This document shows positions 15,714-24,081 of a stretch of 36,483 bases of DNA, piece by piece. This DNA comes from Hyphomicrobiales bacterium (GTDB lineage Bacteria; Pseudomonadota; Alphaproteobacteria; Rhizobiales; Beijerinckiaceae). How positions within the stretch are numbered: position 1 is the first letter of the stretch; each line of letters starts with the position of its first letter. The DNA is taken from NCBI GenBank assembly GCA_900470095.1, contig UBZM01000077.1:1-36483 (forward strand). Direction: 5' to 3'. A program made the translations under genes and the position numbers. The notes beneath the pieces were generated by a model. The model did no database searches and was not told the DNA's origin. It saw only the letters and a program-made list of their open reading frames with translations.

Positions 15714-15909
15714 GCGGTTTCGAGGCCTTGGAGATGGTCAGCGCCTTCTTTCGGCGTGCGCCCTGCGATGTCAAGGAAGAGCAGCGCCGCAGGACGGGAC
15801 ACGCGGTTGCACAACTCGCCCCTCGCAGCGCAGCAAGGAAGCGCCTAGATAGGCAGCATGGTCGGCTGTGGCGCTTGCGCGAGCCTGCTTTCCACAACGA
15901 AGAGTTCCC

Positions 15910-17766
15910 ATGGCCGACGCCAGTCACACGAGTTACCTGCCTCCGATCCTGATTTTCTGCGCGGGCGCAGTCATTGCCGTGCCGCTGTTTCGTCGCCTCG
16001 GTCAGTCGGCTGTGCTTGGCTACCTCGCGGCCGGCATCGCGATCGGCCCTTCGGTGCTCGCGCTGGTCAAGGACCCGGACGCAATCCGGGGCACCGCCGA
16101 GATCGGTGTCGTGCTGCTGCTATTCCTGGTTGGGCTGGAGCTTCAACCATCGCGGCTCTACTCGATGCGCAAGGACATCCTCGGCGCTGGCCTCGCGCAG
16201 ATGGCGCTCAGTGCGACGGCGATCGGGCTCGTTGGCTGGAAATTCGGTCTCTCCGTCGGCGGCGCCATTGCCGTGGGATTAGCGCTCGCCCTGTCCGCGA
16301 CATCGATTGCCCTGCAGGTCCTGGAGGAGCGCGGCGACGGCAGCGAAACCTACGGCCGGCGCACCTTCTCGATCCTGCTGTTCCAGGACATCTCCATCGC
16401 TCCGGCGCTGGCGCTGCTCCCGTTGCTGGCGACCACCGGCGCCCAGAACCATGGCAGCGCTCCGGCGCTGGCGGGATTGTGCCTCGCACTGCTCGCCGTG
16501 GCGCTGCTCGTGCTCGTCGGACGCTACCTGCTCAATCCGTTCTTCCGGGTTCTCGCCAGCACCGGCGCCAAGGACGTCATGACTGCGGCCGCGCTGCTGA
16601 TCGTGCTCGGTGCCGCGATGCTGATGGAGCGGGTCGGGCTCTCCATGGCCATGGGCGCCTTCCTCGCCGGAGTGCTGCTGGCGGACTCGCATTTCCGGCA
16701 CGAGCTCGAAGCCGATATCGAACCGTTCCGCGGCGTGCTGCTCGGCCTGTTCTTCATGGCGGTCGGCATGTCGCTCGACCTCCAGCTGGTCTTCGACAAC
16801 GCGCTGCTGCTGGCGCTCGCAGCGCCGCTCCTCGTCGCCTTCAAGATCGTGGTCGCGGCAACGATCCTGCGCGTCTCCTGCTCGTCAAGAACCGAGGCCA
16901 TACGGGCCGGCGCCCTGCTCTCGCCGGCGGGCGAATTCGCCTTCGTTCTCCTGCCGCTCGGTGCTGCGCTGGGGCTGCTCAACACCCAGCAGGCAGCCCT
17001 GGCGACATCGCTCGCCGCGCTCTCGATGCTGATCGGACCGGTTGCCGCCAAGCTGATCGACCTCTGGCTGACCCGGCGCGCCCCGGCAGAAACCATGGAA
17101 GAGGATTTCGAGGGTGCCGGCGGCTCCGTCATGGTCATCGGGTTCGGCAGGTTCGGGCAGGTGGTGACCCAGGCGCTGCTGCTGCAGCATATCCCGGTGA
17201 CGATCATCGACTCCAATGTCGAGCGCATCCGGTCGGCGGCCAAGTTCGGCTTCCGCATCTATTACGGCGACGGCACGAGGCTCGACGTGCTGCGGGCTGC
17301 GGGCGCCGGGAAGGCCAAGATCATCTGCATCTGCATCGACAATCGCGAAGCGGCCTTGCGGATCGTCGAAATGGCGAGGGCCGAATTCCCCTCCGCACGG
17401 CTGCATGTGCGGGCCTATGACCGTGTCCATGCGATCGAGCTGATGAAGGCCGATGTCGACTTTCAGATGCGCGAAACCTTCGAGTCGGCGCTTGGCTTCG
17501 GGCGGGTTACGCTCGAAAGCCTGGGCCTCAGCTATGACGAGGCCAGCCTGGTCATCGACAGCGTTCGTGACCGCGACGCCCAGCGCATGGAGATCCAGTA
17601 TCACGAGGGCATCGCCGCCGGCATCCAGAAGGTGCCGCGCGTCTCGCCCGAACCGCTGGTTCAGCCGAAGGCCAAGTCCAAGGCGCTCACCGAGGAGACG
17701 CGCGAAGTCATCGAGGATGGCGGAGCTGAAGTTGCCGTCGGCGGCGTCGGAGAACCGGAATTGTGA
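15910..17766 (+). CDS. Kef-type monovalent cation:proton antiporter (CPA2) with RCK domain
   Basis: This is a 618-residue inner-membrane transporter. About twelve helices (residues 8-388) include the CPA2 segments GYLAAGIAIGPSVL, VVLLLFLVGLEL, SATSIALQVLEE and LLSPAGEFAFVL. A cytosolic TrkA-N/RCK nucleotide-binding domain (about 404-520) follows, with the Rossmann loop GFGRFG (411-416) and the strand-end aspartate in TIIDSN. A charged C-terminal tail (about 540-618) has no recognised domain. The start at 15910 has GAAGAG upstream; an in-frame ATG at 15868 would add 14 residues. KefB/KefC-like glutathione-gated efflux is possible, but ion and ligand specificity cannot be read. The stop overlaps the MATE gene. 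Confidence 0.93.
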   Translation: MADASHTSYLPPILIFCAGAVIAVPLFRRLGQSAVLGYLAAGIAIGPSVLALVKDPDAIRGTAEIGVVLLLFLVGLELQPSRLYSMRKDILGAGLAQMALSATAIGLVGWKFGLSVGGAIAVGLALALSATSIALQVLEERGDGSETYGRRTFSILLFQDISIAPALALLPLLATTGAQNHGSAPALAGLCLALLAVALLVLVGRYLLNPFFRVLASTGAKDVMTAAALLIVLGAAMLMERVGLSMAMGAFLAGVLLADSHFRHELEADIEPFRGVLLGLFFMAVGMSLDLQLVFDNALLLALAAPLLVAFKIVVAATILRVSCSSRTEAIRAGALLSPAGEFAFVLLPLGAALGLLNTQQAALATSLAALSMLIGPVAAKLIDLWLTRRAPAETMEEDFEGAGGSVMVIGFGRFGQVVTQALLLQHIPVTIIDSNVERIRSAAKFGFRIYYGDGTRLDVLRAAGAGKAKIICICIDNREAALRIVEMARAEFPSARLHVRAYDRVHAIELMKADVDFQMRETFESALGFGRVTLESLGLSYDEASLVIDSVRDRDAQRMEIQYHEGIAAGIQKVPRVSPEPLVQPKAKSKALTEETREVIEDGGAEVAVGGVGEPEL

Positions 17767-19118
17767 ACGCACCCGTCAACCCCAACCAAGCCGTCTTCGT
17801 CAGCGGCTCGACCTTTCGCCATGTCGCTGTGATGACCGCGACCGGTGCGGTCGGGCTGATGGCGATCTTCGTCGTCGACCTGCTCTCGCTGCTCTATGTC
17901 TCCTGGCTCGGTCGGCCGGCAGCGACCGCAGGTGTCGGCTTCGCGACGATCGTGCTGTTCCTGACCGTCTCGATCAATATCGGCTTCATGATCGCGGTTT
18001 CGGCACTGACCTCCCGCACGCTCGGATCTGGCGACCGCAAGGGCGCGCGACGGATCGCAGGCTCCGCCATGACCTTGATGGCGCTTGCCGCGATCGTGCT
18101 CACGCTGCTGGCATTGCCGTGCCTGCCCTGGCTCCTGAGGCATCTTGGTGCACATGGCGAGGCCTATGACGTCGCTCTTTCATTCCTTTGGATCGCCCTG
18201 CCCTCCAATCTTCTGATGGCGCTGGGCATCGGATTTTCGGGCGTGCTGCGCGCCATCGGCGATGCCCGGCGCGCCATGTTCGTGACGCTCGGGGGCGGGC
18301 TCGCAACCGCGGTGCTCGACCCGCTCTTCATCTTTGGCTTTGCGCTCGGCACGGACGGCGCCGCCTGGGCGACCGTGCTGTCACGCGTCATCTTTGCCTT
18401 TGTCGGCTTCCGCGGAGCCGTGAAGATCCACGACATGGTCGGCATGCCCAGCCGGCAGGCGCTGCTGGCCGACACGCCGCGCACGCTTGCGATCGCCGGC
18501 CCGGCGATCCTGACCAATCTCTCGACACCGATCGCGAACGCCGTCTTTGCCAGCATTTTCGCGCGCTTCGGCGATGGCGCGATCGCGGCCATGGCGATCA
18601 TGGATCGGCTGGTGCCGGTGGCCTTTGGCGTGATCTTCGCGCTATCGGGCGCAGTCGGGCCGATTCTCGGCCAGAATTGGGGGGCCGGCCGCTTCGATCG
18701 CATGCGCCGCGCACTCAGCGACTCCGTGATCTTCGCCGTGGCCTGCGTCTGCGTTGCCTGGCTCGCGCTCCTGCTGCTGCGCGGCCCGATCGTCGCCGTC
18801 TTCCATGCCAGCGGCCTGACCGCAGAGCTGGTGATGTTCTTCTGCCTGATCTCCGGGCCGATGTGGATCTTCGTCGCGATACTCTTCGTCGCCAATGCCG
18901 CGTTCAACAATCTCGGCATGCCGATCCTGTCGACCCTCTTCAGCTGGGGGCGTGCAACGCTCGGGACGATGCCGATGGCCTGGGTCGGCGCATACTATGC
19001 CGGGCCGAAAGGCGCGATGGTCGGCACGGCGCTTGGGGCTGTCGCGTTCGGCCTCGTCGCGCTGCTCTTTGCCTATCGCGGCATCACGCGCCTGGAGCGC
19101 CAGGGCAAGGGCGCGTGA
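17763..19118 (+). CDS. MATE family efflux transporter
   Basis: This 451-residue polytopic protein has about twelve hydrophobic helices in two repeats, each with MATE-type features such as the loop LGSGDRKGARRIAG and the second-half GAVGPILGQNWGAGRFDRM. It exports cationic or amphipathic compounds using a Na+ or H+ gradient; the substrate is unknown. The GTG start overlaps the antiporter stop (GTGA), so the two transporters are probably co-translated. Coupled to a Kef-like protein it may serve ion or toxic-compound stress, which is inference. Confidence 0.94.
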   Translation: MNAPVNPNQAVFVSGSTFRHVAVMTATGAVGLMAIFVVDLLSLLYVSWLGRPAATAGVGFATIVLFLTVSINIGFMIAVSALTSRTLGSGDRKGARRIAGSAMTLMALAAIVLTLLALPCLPWLLRHLGAHGEAYDVALSFLWIALPSNLLMALGIGFSGVLRAIGDARRAMFVTLGGGLATAVLDPLFIFGFALGTDGAAWATVLSRVIFAFVGFRGAVKIHDMVGMPSRQALLADTPRTLAIAGPAILTNLSTPIANAVFASIFARFGDGAIAAMAIMDRLVPVAFGVIFALSGAVGPILGQNWGAGRFDRMRRALSDSVIFAVACVCVAWLALLLLRGPIVAVFHASGLTAELVMFFCLISGPMWIFVAILFVANAAFNNLGMPILSTLFSWGRATLGTMPMAWVGAYYAGPKGAMVGTALGAVAFGLVALLFAYRGITRLERQGKGA

Positions 19119-19216
19119 GCACCTAGGGCACGTGAGCCTCGCTTGCCTGCCGGCCCCGCCCTGCTATCGTCGCGAATGCAGGCGGCGGCAGACCGCGACG
19201 AAGACGGAGAGGCGCC

Positions 19217-20158
19217 ATGATGAACCTGTTCGAGATGATGCAATCGGCCCAGAACGGGCAGGCCATGCAGAATCTGGCTCGGCAATACGGGCTCAGCCAA
19301 CAACAGACGCAGAGCGCGCTCGACGCCTTGCTGCCAGCCTTCACCATGGGACTTCAGCGGCAGACGCAGGACCCCCGCGCTTTCGGCAATCTCGCCCAGA
19401 TGATGACGGCCTCGCCGTTCGGCTCGCTCTATGACGCCGATGGCGACGGCATCCCCGACAACGCCGCGATGATGGGCAACAGCGTCCTCAACCAGCTCTT
19501 CGGCTCGCAGGAGGTCAGCAACGCGCTGGCGGCCCAGGCTGCGGCGACGAGCGGCGTCGGCCAGGCGGTTCTGAAGCAGATGCTGCCGGTGATCGCCTCC
19601 ATGATCATGGGCGGGTTGTTCAAGTCGACCAGCAATCAGGGGCTCGGCGGCATCTTCGGGCAGTTCGCCGAGATGATGCAGGGCAAGATGCCAGGCCAGC
19701 AGCAGCCTGCGCCGCAGATGCAACCCCAGACTCCGGGGGCCTCGCTCGACGCGATTCTCGGGAGCCTGTTCGGGCAGGCGGCCGGCGCTCCCCCGGCGCA
19801 AGGCGGCGGTCCCTTTGGCGGGGGCCCCTTCGGCGGATCAAATCCGGGTGGACCCGCCGGGGCCGACCCGATGGGCGGGCTTCTCGGCCAGATCCTGACC
19901 GGCATGCTTGGCGGAGCAGCGACGCAGCCCCAGGCGGCGCCGCCCCCTTCGCAACCGCGTGGCCAGGCCACCGGCCCCGCAGCGCAGCCGGAACCGGAAT
20001 CGGACCAGCCTGCGCCGTCGGGCGAATCCGGTCCGGGCTCGATCGGCCTTGATGCGCTGAACCAGATGTTCGAGCACGGTCGCCAGGTGCAGGACGACCA
20101 TCAGAACGCGCTGAAGTCGATTCTGGACGCGATGCTCGGCGGCGGGCAGCGTCGCTAG
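19217..20158 (+). CDS. DUF937 domain protein with Gly/Pro/Gln-rich linker
   Basis: This is a 313-residue protein. An N-terminal helical part (about 1-155) resembles DUF937: LFEMMQSAQNGQAMQNLARQ, then LSQQQTQSALDALLPAF. Within it sits DADGDGIPD (73-81), a sequence matching the DxDxDGxxD calcium-loop pattern. A hydrophobic stretch (about 121-135) follows, then a low-complexity Gly, Pro and Gln-rich region (about 155-270) containing GGGPFGG repeats, and a C-terminal helix (about 277-310). There is no signal peptide. A good GGAGAGG ribosome site precedes the first of two adjacent ATGs. The function is unknown; it may self-associate. It is convergent with the chemotaxis receptor gene. Confidence 0.88.
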   Translation: MMNLFEMMQSAQNGQAMQNLARQYGLSQQQTQSALDALLPAFTMGLQRQTQDPRAFGNLAQMMTASPFGSLYDADGDGIPDNAAMMGNSVLNQLFGSQEVSNALAAQAAATSGVGQAVLKQMLPVIASMIMGGLFKSTSNQGLGGIFGQFAEMMQGKMPGQQQPAPQMQPQTPGASLDAILGSLFGQAAGAPPAQGGGPFGGGPFGGSNPGGPAGADPMGGLLGQILTGMLGGAATQPQAAPPPSQPRGQATGPAAQPEPESDQPAPSGESGPGSIGLDALNQMFEHGRQVQDDHQNALKSILDAMLGGGQRR

Positions 20159-20179
20159 GCACTCGTCGCCCCGGCTAGA

Positions 20180-22084
20180 TCAGGCGCTGCGCCGCTGTGA
20201 CCAGTCGATCTCGGCGCCACGGCCTTCGGACATGGCGGCAGCGATCGCCCGGAGATCGGCGACGTTGTCGCGCGTATGGAAGCTCGAGACGAGATCGTTG
20301 AGCCGCCGGATCTGATCCCCGAGTGCGCTGGCAGAGGCTGCGCTCTGTTCGGCAAGCGCGGCGTTCTGCTGGGTCATCTCATCCATATGCGCCACCGACT
20401 GGCTCATCTCGTCGATTCCGTTGGCCTGCTCGGCCGAAGCAGCGGAGATTTCGGATACGGTCGCGGAGACTTTTCGCGATGCAGCCACGATCTGATCGAG
20501 CGCTTCACCGGCAGAGCGGACGAGCCCGACGCCCTGCGCCACCTCCGCTCCCGATTCCGAGATCAGCGCGCTGATGCCCTTGGCGGCCTCGCCCGAGCGC
20601 TGCGCCAGTGTGCGGACCTCCGAGGCGACCACGGCAAAGCCCCTGCCGGCATCGCCCGCGCGCGCCGCTTCGACCGCTGCATTCAAGGCGAGCAGATTGG
20701 TCTGAAAGGCGATTTCATCGATGACCGAGGTGATGTCGGAGATCTTTCGTGAGGCCGTTTCGATGCGCGCCATCGCAGCGACCGCATCATGGACAATTGC
20801 ACCGCCCCGTTGCGCCACGCTCATCGCCTCATCGGCCAGCGAGACGGCCTGCTTCGATGCGTGCGCAGAGGCCTTGACCGAGGCGGCAAGCTCTTCCGTG
20901 GTTGCCGCAGTCTCCTCCAGCGAGGACGCCTGCTCCTCGGTGCGCTTCGAGAGATCGTCTGCGCCCATATTGATCTCGCGCGCCGCGTTGCCGACATCGG
21001 CCGCAGTCGCCTGGATGGTGGTGATCGTCATCGAGAGATGCTCCACCGCCGTATTGAAATCGTCGCGCAGCTTTTCATAGGCAGCGGCAACCTCCGCATC
21101 GATGCGGTGGCTGAGATCGCTCTTCGAGAGCAGGTCGAGGCCCTCTGCCAGCAGGCCCATGACCTGACCCTGCTCGCGCGTCAGTTGCTCCTGCTGCTTT
21201 GCCTGCTCGGCCCGCTCGCTCTCGATCTGCCGGCGCTGCTGCTCGGAGAGGTCACGCCCTTCGGCGCTCTCCGCCTCGAGACGCTGCACGGCAAGGCCGT
21301 TTTCCTTGAAGACCTGGACCGCACGCGCCATCGCGCCGATCTCGTCCTTGCGCGCCTGACCCTGGACCTCGACCGCGTAATCGCCCCTGGCGAGATCATC
21401 CATGCGCGACTTCAATGCTTCCAGCGGCCTGGTTATCGAAATCCGGGTCAACAAGGCAGCACCGCCCAGGCCAAGCAGGATGCCCAGGGCTGAGAGTGCC
21501 AGGATGACGATGCTCAGTTCCCCGGCCTCGGCATCGAGCGTTTCCGAGGTCGCCTGGGTTTCCGTCTTGATGGCTTCGTTGAGTTTACCTGCCGCGGTGA
21601 CGATCTCGCCAATGGTGCGATCGAGCTGGGACATGACCGACAACGCCGCCAGATCCTCGTCCTTCGCGGCCTGGGCGACGATATCGTCGATCTGCGGTTT
21701 GAGCGCGGAGAGTGCCCGGCCCATGGCGTCGAACTCGGCAGCCTTCTGCGGGAAGCTGATCTTGGCCTCGATCAGCTGGAATTGCGCGCGGTCATAGGCC
21801 TTGCGCACATCCTCGATGCTGGTCGCGTTCTGCTTCATGAATTCTGGATAGGCGATCGCCTTGTAGAGATCGCGCACGATGTCGGTCATGGCGCGGGTGG
21901 TCCGGCCCGAATCGAGGATCGCCGTCGCGTTGTGCGAGATCAGATCGGAATATGCCTTCTGGATCCGCGCATATTCACGGCCGGCATAGACGGCAGTTGC
22001 AACGCTGATCAATCCAAGAACGATCAGCGGGATCGCGATCTTGGTCCTGAGCCGCAGATCCTGAAAGCGCAGAGACATCCGCAT
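20180..22084 (-). CDS. Methyl-accepting chemotaxis protein
   Basis: This is a 634-residue transducer. From the start chosen, TM1 is at about 15-34, a helical periplasmic sensor at 35-190, TM2 at about 190-215 and HAMP at about 216-268. A Gln/Glu-rich coiled coil (about 270-305) and the cytoplasmic signalling hairpin follow, with the invariant tip EIAFQTNLLALNAAVEAARA near 457-476. No C-terminal CheR/CheB-binding pentapeptide is seen; the chain ends QRRSA. An ATG at 22123 would add 13 residues without a ribosome site, while the start at 22084 has a G-rich stretch upstream. The ligand is unknown. No che genes lie nearby, so it is an orphan receptor here. Confidence 0.96.
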   Translation of the reverse strand: MRMSLRFQDLRLRTKIAIPLIVLGLISVATAVYAGREYARIQKAYSDLISHNATAILDSGRTTRAMTDIVRDLYKAIAYPEFMKQNATSIEDVRKAYDRAQFQLIEAKISFPQKAAEFDAMGRALSALKPQIDDIVAQAAKDEDLAALSVMSQLDRTIGEIVTAAGKLNEAIKTETQATSETLDAEAGELSIVILALSALGILLGLGGAALLTRISITRPLEALKSRMDDLARGDYAVEVQGQARKDEIGAMARAVQVFKENGLAVQRLEAESAEGRDLSEQQRRQIESERAEQAKQQEQLTREQGQVMGLLAEGLDLLSKSDLSHRIDAEVAAAYEKLRDDFNTAVEHLSMTITTIQATAADVGNAAREINMGADDLSKRTEEQASSLEETAATTEELAASVKASAHASKQAVSLADEAMSVAQRGGAIVHDAVAAMARIETASRKISDITSVIDEIAFQTNLLALNAAVEAARAGDAGRGFAVVASEVRTLAQRSGEAAKGISALISESGAEVAQGVGLVRSAGEALDQIVAASRKVSATVSEISAASAEQANGIDEMSQSVAHMDEMTQQNAALAEQSAASASALGDQIRRLNDLVSSFHTRDNVADLRAIAAAMSEGRGAEIDWSQRRSA

Positions 22085-22190
22085 ACCGACACCCACCCCC
22101 CCGAGAAGCATCGAACCGGGCATCGCCGCGGCATGTCGAGAAGGTTCGGCGGGAATGCTGAAAAATAGGTTACGAACGCCGGTTTAGGGC

Positions 22191-22210
22191 GCCATTTCAG
22201 GCAAAATGGC
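22191..22210. other. Inverted repeat upstream of the chemotaxis receptor
   Basis: GCCATTT and AAATGGC form a perfect 7-bp pairing with a 6-base centre, about 107 bases upstream of the receptor start on the - strand. It may be an operator or part of the leader; there is no T-run. This is the most notable element besides the terminator in the 224-base gap between the receptor and the DUF1127 gene. Confidence 0.35.
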
Positions 22211-22252
22211 CCCAAATCCCGCATCCATCATGCTCGGGAGAGCCCTAATAAG

Positions 22253-22284
22253 AAAAACGGACGGAAGCACGAAGCTCCCGCCCG
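22253..22284 (-). terminator. Rho-independent terminator after the DUF1127 gene
   Basis: Read on the - strand, an 11-bp stem CGGGCGGGAGC / GCTTCCGTCCG (two G-T wobbles) with loop TTCGT is followed by TTTTTCTT. It begins about 25 bases after the DUF1127 stop codon and is one of the clearest terminators in the window. Confidence 0.88.
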
Positions 22285-22308
22285 CAAGAAACGCGCAGTG
22301 CCAAGGGG

Positions 22309-22695
22309 TCAGGCGCTGCACGCAACCGTCGAATTAGAACCGGCCGCGACCGAGCGCGGCGTGAGAGCCTTGGCGACAGCAGTCTTCGCCTGAGCCTGTC
22401 GAACACCCTCTTCGCGCCGGACAGAGGCGACGCCCGCCCGCGCGCTGGAGCGGGCGGCGAGAGCCGCCGAAGGGTCCTTCAGCCAGGATACGGTCAGCGC
22501 GCCGTCGATGTCGGAGCGGACGAGACCGATATCCTTGAGGCCGCGCTCGTCGAGCTCGGAGAGCCTCAACACCTCACGGCGGTGAATCAAAGCGCGCGTC
22601 AGGGCTTTCACGCCAACATAACCGCCGGCAACGACACGCGTGACGCCGGTGGCGACGAACGAGAGCGACTTCGGAACGAATGTCAGGATCAGCAT
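22309..22695 (-). CDS. DUF1127 (YjiS-like) protein with long C-terminal extension
   Basis: This is a 128-residue protein with the DUF1127 signature at residues 38-66 (HRREVLRLSELDERGLKDIG). The hydrophobic N-terminal region (about 1-35) precedes it. The tail (about 75-128) is rich in Ala, Ser, Arg and Gln. The start is fixed by an almost perfect AAGGAGG five bases upstream; a longer frame to 22812 is not coding. DUF1127 proteins in relatives are small, and some have been linked to RNA turnover and phosphate or carbon metabolism; the role of this longer form is unknown. It is divergent from the LysR gene, which may control it, and ends at a strong terminator. Confidence 0.87.
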   Translation of the reverse strand: MLILTFVPKSLSFVATGVTRVVAGGYVGVKALTRALIHRREVLRLSELDERGLKDIGLVRSDIDGALTVSWLKDPSAALAARSSARAGVASVRREEGVRQAQAKTAVAKALTPRSVAAGSNSTVACSA

Positions 22696-22870
22696 GGCGA
22701 CCTCCTTCAGGGGTCTGGCGGCAAAACGAGCATTTTCCGGCTCGGCTGGAGCGCACCGACGACACGGACTGGAGAACGCCTGGAGGATAGCTTTGCGCTG
22801 GCCATCAGCCAAACGAATGGTTATGATGCTTCACAGCACGGATATTGATGATCCATCGTGGGGGTGCTCC

Positions 22871-23752
22871 ATGGCGCATGTTCTCGACGCCGACCAGCTC
22901 AAGACCTTTGTCGCCATTGCCGATACGGGCTCGTTCACCCGCGCAGCGGAGATCGTCTACAAGACGCAATCCGCCGTCTCGATGCAGATGAAGCGCCTTG
23001 AGGAGCGGGTCGGGCGCCCGCTCTTCGGCCGCGACGGACGCCACGCCAAGCTGACGGAAGATGGTGAGCGCCTGCTGGATTACGCGCGCCGCATCGTGCG
23101 TCTCAATCTCGAATGCGTGGCGAGCTTTGCCGATGCCGATCTCAAGGGGCGCATCCGCCTCGGCGTTCCCGACGACTATGCCGACCGCTATCTTCCCGAG
23201 ATCCTGGCTCGCTTTGCCCATTCCAACCCGCGCGCCGAGGTGACGGTCGTCTGCGAGCCGACACCGATGCTGGCCGAGCGCATTGGCACCGGTGATATTG
23301 ATCTCGCCATCATCACCCATGTCGAAGGCCGCGGTCAGGGCGAGATCATCCGGATCGAGCCGCTGCTCTGGGTCACCTCTGCGCGCCATACCGTCCATGA
23401 GGAGGACCCGCTCCCGCTCGCACTCGGCCGTCCGACCTGCAACTGGCGGCAGGCTGCGGTCGAAGCGCTGGAGAAGAAGGGGCGGCGCTTCCGTGTGCTC
23501 TATGCGAGCTGGAATTCGACGGCCGTCGGTGCAGCGGTGATTGCCGGCCTTGCGGTCTCAGTGCTGCCGGAGAGCGCGATCAGGCCCGGAATGCGCATTC
23601 TCGGCCCCAGCGAGGGCTATGCGACCCTGCCGTCCTGCAAGATCGGACTATTGCGCACCCGCTTCGACCCGTCCGTGCTCTCCAATGCCCTGGCGGAGCA
23701 CATCATCCAGAGCCTCGACAACCTCGCGAGCTTCAAGACGGCGGCGGAGTAG
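22871..23752 (+). CDS. LysR family transcriptional regulator
   Basis: This is a 293-residue LysR regulator. Its N-terminal winged helix-turn-helix (about 7-66) reads DQLKTFVAIADTGSFTRAAE, then QSAVSMQMKRLEE. A type-2 periplasmic-binding-like effector domain (about 90-285) follows. The start at 22871 gives the normal LysR N-terminus; the open frame extends upstream to 22640 but that part is non-coding. It is divergent from the DUF1127 gene with a 175-base shared region, the usual arrangement between a LysR protein and its target. The effector is unknown. Confidence 0.95.
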   Translation: MAHVLDADQLKTFVAIADTGSFTRAAEIVYKTQSAVSMQMKRLEERVGRPLFGRDGRHAKLTEDGERLLDYARRIVRLNLECVASFADADLKGRIRLGVPDDYADRYLPEILARFAHSNPRAEVTVVCEPTPMLAERIGTGDIDLAIITHVEGRGQGEIIRIEPLLWVTSARHTVHEEDPLPLALGRPTCNWRQAAVEALEKKGRRFRVLYASWNSTAVGAAVIAGLAVSVLPESAIRPGMRILGPSEGYATLPSCKIGLLRTRFDPSVLSNALAEHIIQSLDNLASFKTAAE

Positions 23753-23778
23753 GACCGTCCGCAGCCTGCCCCCGGGCC

Positions 23779-23804
23779 CGGCTCCCTCGGGAGCCGTGGT
23801 TTTC
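23779..23804 (+). terminator. Probable terminator after LysR gene
   Basis: A 7-bp stem CGGCTCC / GGAGCCG with a CTCG tetraloop is followed by TGGTTTT. It lies 27 bases after the LysR stop, immediately before the end of the convergent pilin gene. The T-tract is short and interrupted, so efficiency may be moderate. Confidence 0.6.
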
Positions 23805-23979
23805 AGGGATTGAGCCCGGTCTGTACCGCTTCAAATACCCCGCGCACAAACCGACCGATCTCCTGCCCGCCGACGATCACGGACATCGAGATCCCGACGG
23901 CAATCAGCCCATATTCGATCGCCGTCGCGCCGCGATTGTCGCGGGCGAAGCCGAGAAGAAGGGTGCGCAATCGTTCCAT
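23803..23979 (-). CDS. Flp/Fap-type pilin component
   Basis: This 58-residue reading frame was found by translating the - strand. A basic leader (MERLRTLLLGFARDNRG) ends in Gly. The mature start ATAIEYGLIAVGIS follows, with the conserved Glu at position 5 and Tyr at position 6 that mark type IVb Flp prepilins cleaved by a CpaA/TadV-like peptidase. The mature protein is one hydrophobic helix plus a short tail ending GLNP. Flp pilins are normally encoded with the tad/cpa secretion genes, but none is visible in this window, so it is an orphan here. It is convergent with the LysR gene and lies just after gshA on the same strand. Family certainty is high. Confidence 0.9.
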   Translation of the reverse strand: MERLRTLLLGFARDNRGATAIEYGLIAVGISMSVIVGGQEIGRFVRGVFEAVQTGLNP

Positions 23980-23992
23980 ATCGGCATGCTCG

Positions 23993-24008
23993 CTCCGAAG
24001 CTTCGGAG
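23993..24008. promoter_or_regulatory. Perfect 16-bp palindrome upstream of the pilin gene
   Basis: CTCCGAAG followed by its exact reverse complement CTTCGGAG, with no spacer, ends 13 bases upstream of the pilin start codon on the - strand. It may be an operator or, because it would lie in the leader next to the ribosome site (which would contain GGAG), a translational control element. Confidence 0.45.
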
Positions 24009-24081
24009 AAAGCGTTAACGCGCGACGGCAAATGCCGCGAAACGGCGGGTTTGCCCGGGGATTCCGCGGCCGATCGGCGGT

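Noticed and set aside
15858..17420. 520-codon + frame overlapping the Kef-type antiporter
   Set aside because: It is an Arg/Gly/Ala-rich out-of-frame translation; the antiporter frame has clear membrane and RCK motifs.
22640..22870. N-terminal extension of the LysR frame
   Set aside because: It would overlap the DUF1127 start region, and the natural LysR N-terminus begins at 22871.
23831..24031. 66-codon - strand frame over the pilin gene
   Set aside because: It is in a different frame from the Flp pilin and has Arg/Asp-rich shadow composition.
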